From assembly GCF_002844275.1 (NCBI RefSeq), contig NZ_NXGX01000002.1, positions 62,001 through 126,000 of the forward strand: a stretch of 64,000 bases of DNA. Direction: 5' to 3'. This document shows, piece after piece, positions 60,635 through 64,000 of the stretch; positions within the stretch are counted from its first letter, which is position 1; the number at the start of each line of letters is the position of its first letter. A program made the translations under genes and the position numbers. The notes under the pieces were generated by a model that was given only the letters and a program-made list of their open reading frames with translations, did no database searches and was not told the DNA's origin. This DNA comes from Thalassospira lohafexi (GTDB taxonomy: Bacteria > Pseudomonadota > Alphaproteobacteria > Rhodospirillales > Thalassospiraceae).

Positions 60635-63079
60635 TTATTGCGGTTTGTCACCGCGTTTTGCATTGCTGCGTGCAACGCGATCGGATGCGACCATTTTACG
60701 CTGCTTTTTTGGGGTTGTTTTCTTTTTGCCCCCGGGCTTGGCCGCACCTTTCCCCTTGGACTTTGTTGCAGACGTCCCACCCGGACCAGCGGCATCGCGT
60801 GGGCCGGATCGGAAACCCGGCTTGCTGCCGTGACGGTGGCTGCGATCCCCCGGGCTGCCGCGGCGGTTTTGTGGGCCACGACGGCCACTGCGTGGGCGTT
60901 CTTCCAGATCGCGTGCCGTGATATCGGCATGTTCGGCCAAACGCAGTGCCAGCGACCCCGTTGCGGCATCAGCATCGGCAATGCGCACAACAACCTGATC
61001 CCCCAGACGGAACGTCTTGCCACGGTTTTGGCCAACCAACGCGTGGTTGGCGGGGTCGTGAACGTAATAGTCGTCGGGCAGGGTGGAAATCGGTACCAGA
61101 CCATCCGCGCCGGTTTCCTGCAACGAAATGAACAGGCCAAAATGCGTCACACTGGAAATCTTGCCGGGGAACTCGGCTCCGACCTTGTCAGACATATAGG
61201 CTGCAACATACCGGTCAACCGCGTCGCGTTCTGCCATGGCTGCACGGCGCTCGGTACCGGAAATGTCGGCACCGATTTGCTCAAACCGTTCCCCTTCTTC
61301 AGGTGGCAGAGCACCTTCACCAAGTTTCAAACCGGCAATCAATGCGCGATGAACCAAAAGATCGGCGTAGCGTCGGATCGGAGATGTGAAATGCCCGTAT
61401 TTGTTCAGTGCCAAGCCAAAGTGCCCGATGTTGTCGGGGCTATACATCGCCTGTGACTGGCTGCGCAATACCACGGTATTGATCAGTTCGGCCTCTGGCG
61501 TGTCTTTGGCTTTTTCAAGGATCTGGTTGAAGTCACGCGGTCGCAGAACCGCTGCCTTATTCAGCGTATAGCCAGCCCCTTCAAGGAATTCACGCAGCGC
61601 TTCAAGCTTTTCCTCGCTTGGTGCATCGTGGATACGATACATGCAAGGTTGCTTGATACGCTCAAGTTCCTCGGCCGCGCAAACGTTGGCCGCGATCATG
61701 AATTCTTCGATCAGTTTATGGCTGTCAAAGCGGGCACGCGGTGCAATGGCAACGATCTGACCCTGATCATTAAGTTCGATCTTGCGCTCGGGAACATCAA
61801 GTTCCAGAACACCACGGCGTTTGCGTGCCTGCAGGAAGGCGTCAAACGCGCCATAAAGCGGTTTGATGACCGTATCGACCAGCGGACCCGTTGTCTCGTC
61901 TGGCTGGCCATCCACGGCGCGCTGAACCTGATCATAGGTCAAACGTGCGGCGGAGCGCATCATGCCGCGACAGAACTTATGCCGAAGCTTGTGGCCATTT
62001 TTATCGAGCCACATTTCAACAGCCATACAGCCGCGGTCTTCATGGGGAACAAGCGAACACCAACCGTTTGACAGTTCAAACGGCAACATCGGCACCACGC
62101 GGTCAGGGAAATAGCAACTGTTACCGCGTTTTACTGCTTCGCGGTCCAATGCGTCGCCCGGACGTACATACCAGGACACATCGGCAATCGCCACCATAAG
62201 GTGCCAGCCGCCCTCGTTTTCCGGGTCGGTGTCGGCTTCTGCCCAGACCGCATCATCAAAGTCACGCGCATCGGCGCCATCAATGGTGACAAGCGCGATG
62301 TCGCGCAGATCTGTACGTTTGTCCATCGGCGTTGCCTTGGACTCACGGGCCTGTAATTCGACTTCTGGCGGGAATTCAAATGGAATGCCACGCGCATGGA
62401 TCGACACAAGGCTGATCGACTTTGGTTCGTTGATGTTGCCAAGAACTTCGGTGATGCGGCCTTTGCGCAATCCAAAATGTTTGCCCGGCAGAATTTCGGT
62501 TAAAACCAGCGCACCGGCCTCAAGATCGGGATGATCATCTAGTGGCACCGCGATTTCGCCGCTATCCTTGCGGTCTGTTGGCACAACACGGCCTTCGCGC
62601 TCGTTCGGTCGATAAAGACCCAGAACGCGTTGAGGACCGCTGCCCAGAACCTTCATGATGCTGGCTTCGTAGGTTTGCTTGCCAGTATAGCGCAACTTGG
62701 CGAGGATCTTGTCACCAACGCCCGGTGCACTTGGTCCACCGCGACGGATCGACTTGACCGTGATCTGTGGCGGTTCGTAGTCGTGCTTCCAGACATTTGG
62801 CTTGGCAAGAACTTCGCCGTCATCGTCAATGCCGGTGATTTCAAGAACATCGACCGGGGGCAGGCGGTCTGGTTTATCAAACCGTCGACGTCCCTTGACG
62901 ACGTCACCGCCGATATTCAGGTCTTTGAGGACTTTTTTAAGCTCAATTTTGGCCGCACCTTTAATGTTAAAGGCGCGCGCGATCTCGCGCTTGCCGACCG
63001 GGGTCGGGCTCATGCCGATGAACTCAATGATTTCTTCCCGTGTCGGGAAGTGCTTCTTATCGTCTCTATCGTTCGCCAA
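60635..63079 (-). CDS. rnr: Ribonuclease R
   Basis: 814 residues, full length. An N-terminal winged-helix/HTH segment (VGKREIARAFNIKGAAKIEL) is followed by cold-shock domains, the RNB catalytic domain (TIDGADARDFDDAVWAEADT with metal-binding aspartates, about 270-289; FPDRVVPMLPFELSNGWCSL), and an S1 domain (about 640-725). The tail (about 730-814) is rich in Arg, Lys and Gly. It degrades structured RNA and acts in rRNA quality control and the stringent/stationary response. It begins with TTG at 63079, nine bases after AAGGA; the next Met is 23 codons in. Follows topA by 48 bases. Confidence 0.95.
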   Translation of the reverse strand: MANDRDDKKHFPTREEIIEFIGMSPTPVGKREIARAFNIKGAAKIELKKVLKDLNIGGDVVKGRRRFDKPDRLPPVDVLEITGIDDDGEVLAKPNVWKHDYEPPQITVKSIRRGGPSAPGVGDKILAKLRYTGKQTYEASIMKVLGSGPQRVLGLYRPNEREGRVVPTDRKDSGEIAVPLDDHPDLEAGALVLTEILPGKHFGLRKGRITEVLGNINEPKSISLVSIHARGIPFEFPPEVELQARESKATPMDKRTDLRDIALVTIDGADARDFDDAVWAEADTDPENEGGWHLMVAIADVSWYVRPGDALDREAVKRGNSCYFPDRVVPMLPFELSNGWCSLVPHEDRGCMAVEMWLDKNGHKLRHKFCRGMMRSAARLTYDQVQRAVDGQPDETTGPLVDTVIKPLYGAFDAFLQARKRRGVLELDVPERKIELNDQGQIVAIAPRARFDSHKLIEEFMIAANVCAAEELERIKQPCMYRIHDAPSEEKLEALREFLEGAGYTLNKAAVLRPRDFNQILEKAKDTPEAELINTVVLRSQSQAMYSPDNIGHFGLALNKYGHFTSPIRRYADLLVHRALIAGLKLGEGALPPEEGERFEQIGADISGTERRAAMAERDAVDRYVAAYMSDKVGAEFPGKISSVTHFGLFISLQETGADGLVPISTLPDDYYVHDPANHALVGQNRGKTFRLGDQVVVRIADADAATGSLALRLAEHADITARDLEERPRSGRRGPQNRRGSPGDRSHRHGSKPGFRSGPRDAAGPGGTSATKSKGKGAAKPGGKKKTTPKKQRKMVASDRVARSNAKRGDKPQ

Positions 63080-63110
63080 CTTTGCGGCGTCCTTTCAATC
63101 GTGTCACCCG

Positions 63111-63140
63111 AAAAAGGAAGGCGGCGATTACGTCGCCGCC
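63111..63140 (-). terminator. Hairpin with U-rich tail overlapping the topA stop
   Basis: On the minus strand GGCGGCGA (63140-63133) pairs with TCGCCGCC (63127-63120) around CGTAA, which includes the topA TAA; a pyrimidine-rich TTCCTTTTT follows. It would act as a terminator or attenuator between topA and rnr. Confidence 0.65.
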
Positions 63141-64000
63141 GCCTTTTTCGTGGTTGTCTTTTTCGCTGCAGGTTTCTTTGCAGCTTTCTTTTTAGCGGGG
63201 GCTTTCTTGGCCGCTGTTTTCTTCGGAGCCGCTTTCTTCGCCGTGGCTTTGGTGGTTTTGCCCGACTTGGCTTCCTTTTCCTTAATCGCCTTGATCGCCA
63301 TCTCCAGCGTGATGTCGTCACGTTCAACGTCGCGGATGTTGGCGATGGTCTTTTTGTGCTTCACAAACGGACCCCAGCGACCAACGGCAACAAAGATCGG
63401 TTCATTGTCGTCAGGATGCTTGCCTATTTCTGTGCCGGCCTTTTCACGTTTGTCCGCAATCAGGGTAATGGCGCGGTTTTCGCCAATCGTCAGGACGTCA
63501 TCATCGGCCTTAAGCGACGCAAATATGCTACCTGCCTGAACATAGGGGCCGAAACGACCAACATTGGCTTTCATTTCTTCACCGGTATCAGGATAAATCC
63601 CGACCAGCCGCGGCAACGTCAGAAGCTCCTCGGCTTTTGACAGGTCAACGACCGACGGTTCCAGCCCCTTGGGCAAGGATGTCCGTTTCGGTTTGACCTT
63701 CTTGGGCTTGCCGTTTTTGCCTTCGACTTCTTCTTCTTCGCCAAGCTGCACGTAAACGCCGTATGGGCCTTTGCGTAGCGTAATTTCCTTGCCGGTTTCC
63801 TTGTCAATACCAAGGACCTTTGGTCCGGCATCAAGTTCGGAATCACTGCCGTTTTCATTGGCAACCAACGGACGGGTGAAATTACATTCCGGATAGTTTG
63901 AACAGCCAAGGAAGGCGCCAAACTTACCCAGTTTCAGGCTCAATTGCCCGTCTTCGCATTTCGGGCATTTGTGTGGATCTTTGCCGTCTTCGCGGGTCGG
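63128..64000 (-). CDS. topA: DNA topoisomerase I, C-terminal part (partial)
   Basis: About 290 residues, continuing beyond the end of the window. Seen first is a four-cysteine zinc ribbon of topoisomerase I type (HKCPKCEDGQ, then GAFLGCSNYPECNFTR). Three related repeats follow (ITLRKGPYGVYVQLG; MKANVGRFGPYVQAG; FVAVGRWGPFVKHK) of the Toprim-associated C-terminal (Toprim_Crpt) type found in alphaproteobacterial TopA. The last about 55 residues are an AKKA/PAKK-type lysine-alanine-rich tail, like histone H1, that probably binds DNA. The catalytic tyrosine and toprim domain lie outside the window. Upstream of rnr on the same strand. Confidence 0.93.
   Translation of the reverse strand, partial: PTREDGKDPHKCPKCEDGQLSLKLGKFGAFLGCSNYPECNFTRPLVANENGSDSELDAGPKVLGIDKETGKEITLRKGPYGVYVQLGEEEEVEGKNGKPKKVKPKRTSLPKGLEPSVVDLSKAEELLTLPRLVGIYPDTGEEMKANVGRFGPYVQAGSIFASLKADDDVLTIGENRAITLIADKREKAGTEIGKHPDDNEPIFVAVGRWGPFVKHKKTIANIRDVERDDITLEMAIKAIKEKEAKSGKTTKATAKKAAPKKTAAKKAPAKKKAAKKPAAKKTTTKKAAAT

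Noticed and set aside
63137-63320. Lysine/alanine codon repeats at the end of topA as a DNA repeat element
   Set aside because: The repetition follows from the AKKA-type protein tail common in alphaproteobacterial TopA; it is not a mobile or tandem-repeat element.
60628-63640. Long open frames opposite rnr and topA
   Set aside because: They are antisense to well-supported genes with full domain structure; their residue composition (many R, H, C) and lack of ribosome-binding sites mark them as shadows.
1-64000. CRISPR arrays, insertion sequences, prophage or integrase genes, rRNA
   Set aside because: No regularly spaced repeats, transposase or integrase domains, terminal inverted repeats or rRNA-like stretches were seen; absence was judged by eye and not by search.

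Overview
The window reads as ordinary chromosome of an alphaproteobacterium, most likely a marine member of the Rhodospirillales close to Thalassospira. This is an inference from the gene set and order: hisZ next to purA, alphaproteobacterial-type SerC, RpoH beside RluD, topA-rnr with a lysine/alanine-rich TopA tail, and abundant osmolyte, iron and peptide uptake genes. G+C looks moderate (mid-50s by eye). I see no prophage, insertion sequence, CRISPR array, rRNA or tRNA gene.

Layout. 1-10.3 kb: the end of a PLP decarboxylase, a PhzF-like enzyme, an SLC13/RCK-type transporter, then serC-hisZ-purA, followed by a two-gene unit coding for a tail-anchored pseudokinase and a small membrane protein. 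10.3-14.7 kb: rpoH, rluD, a small membrane protein, a JAMM peptidase and an HD-GYP phosphodiesterase. 14.7-24.7 kb: a compatible-solute island with two quaternary-ammonium (ProU-type) ABC systems. One is complete (ProV-ProW-ProX); the other is a permease/ATPase pair, and a second binding protein is coded separately. Between them lie a MarR-type regulator, a periplasmic sensor-domain protein and a chemoreceptor. 25-30.3 kb: a 3'-5' exonuclease and an iron-uptake locus with two FbpA-like binding proteins and one FbpB permease, preceded by a striking Fur-type palindrome. 30.3-33.3 kb: moeA and a beta-CASP metallo-beta-lactamase nuclease.

33.4-46.3 kb is the most unusual part: eleven closely packed plus-strand genes, mostly overlapping or a few bases apart. 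Two MurG-like (COG4671-type) glycosyltransferases, two GT4 glycosyltransferases, a histidine phosphatase, a NodB-like deacetylase and a small membrane protein run directly into a complete oligopeptide-type ABC importer (fused ATPase, family-5 binding protein, two permeases). The run ends at a long perfect hairpin. It looks like one operon that makes or remodels a glycan and takes up a peptide-like or glycopeptide-like solute. One GT4 gene appears to start at ATC.

46.4-64 kb, mostly minus strand: a methyltransferase; dusA-mnmC-MFS as an overlapping tRNA-modification unit; a Spx/ArsC-like protein; a HAD phosphatase; gamma-glutamyltransferase; an alpha/beta hydrolase; a Crp/Fnr regulator with a CRP-type site and a possible small RNA downstream; a DUF423 protein; rpmG (only 55 codons); an S41 protease; a DUF983 protein; an HPt/pseudo-receiver protein; RNase R; and the end of topA. 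Most gene ends are marked by clear hairpin terminators, several of them bidirectional between convergent genes.
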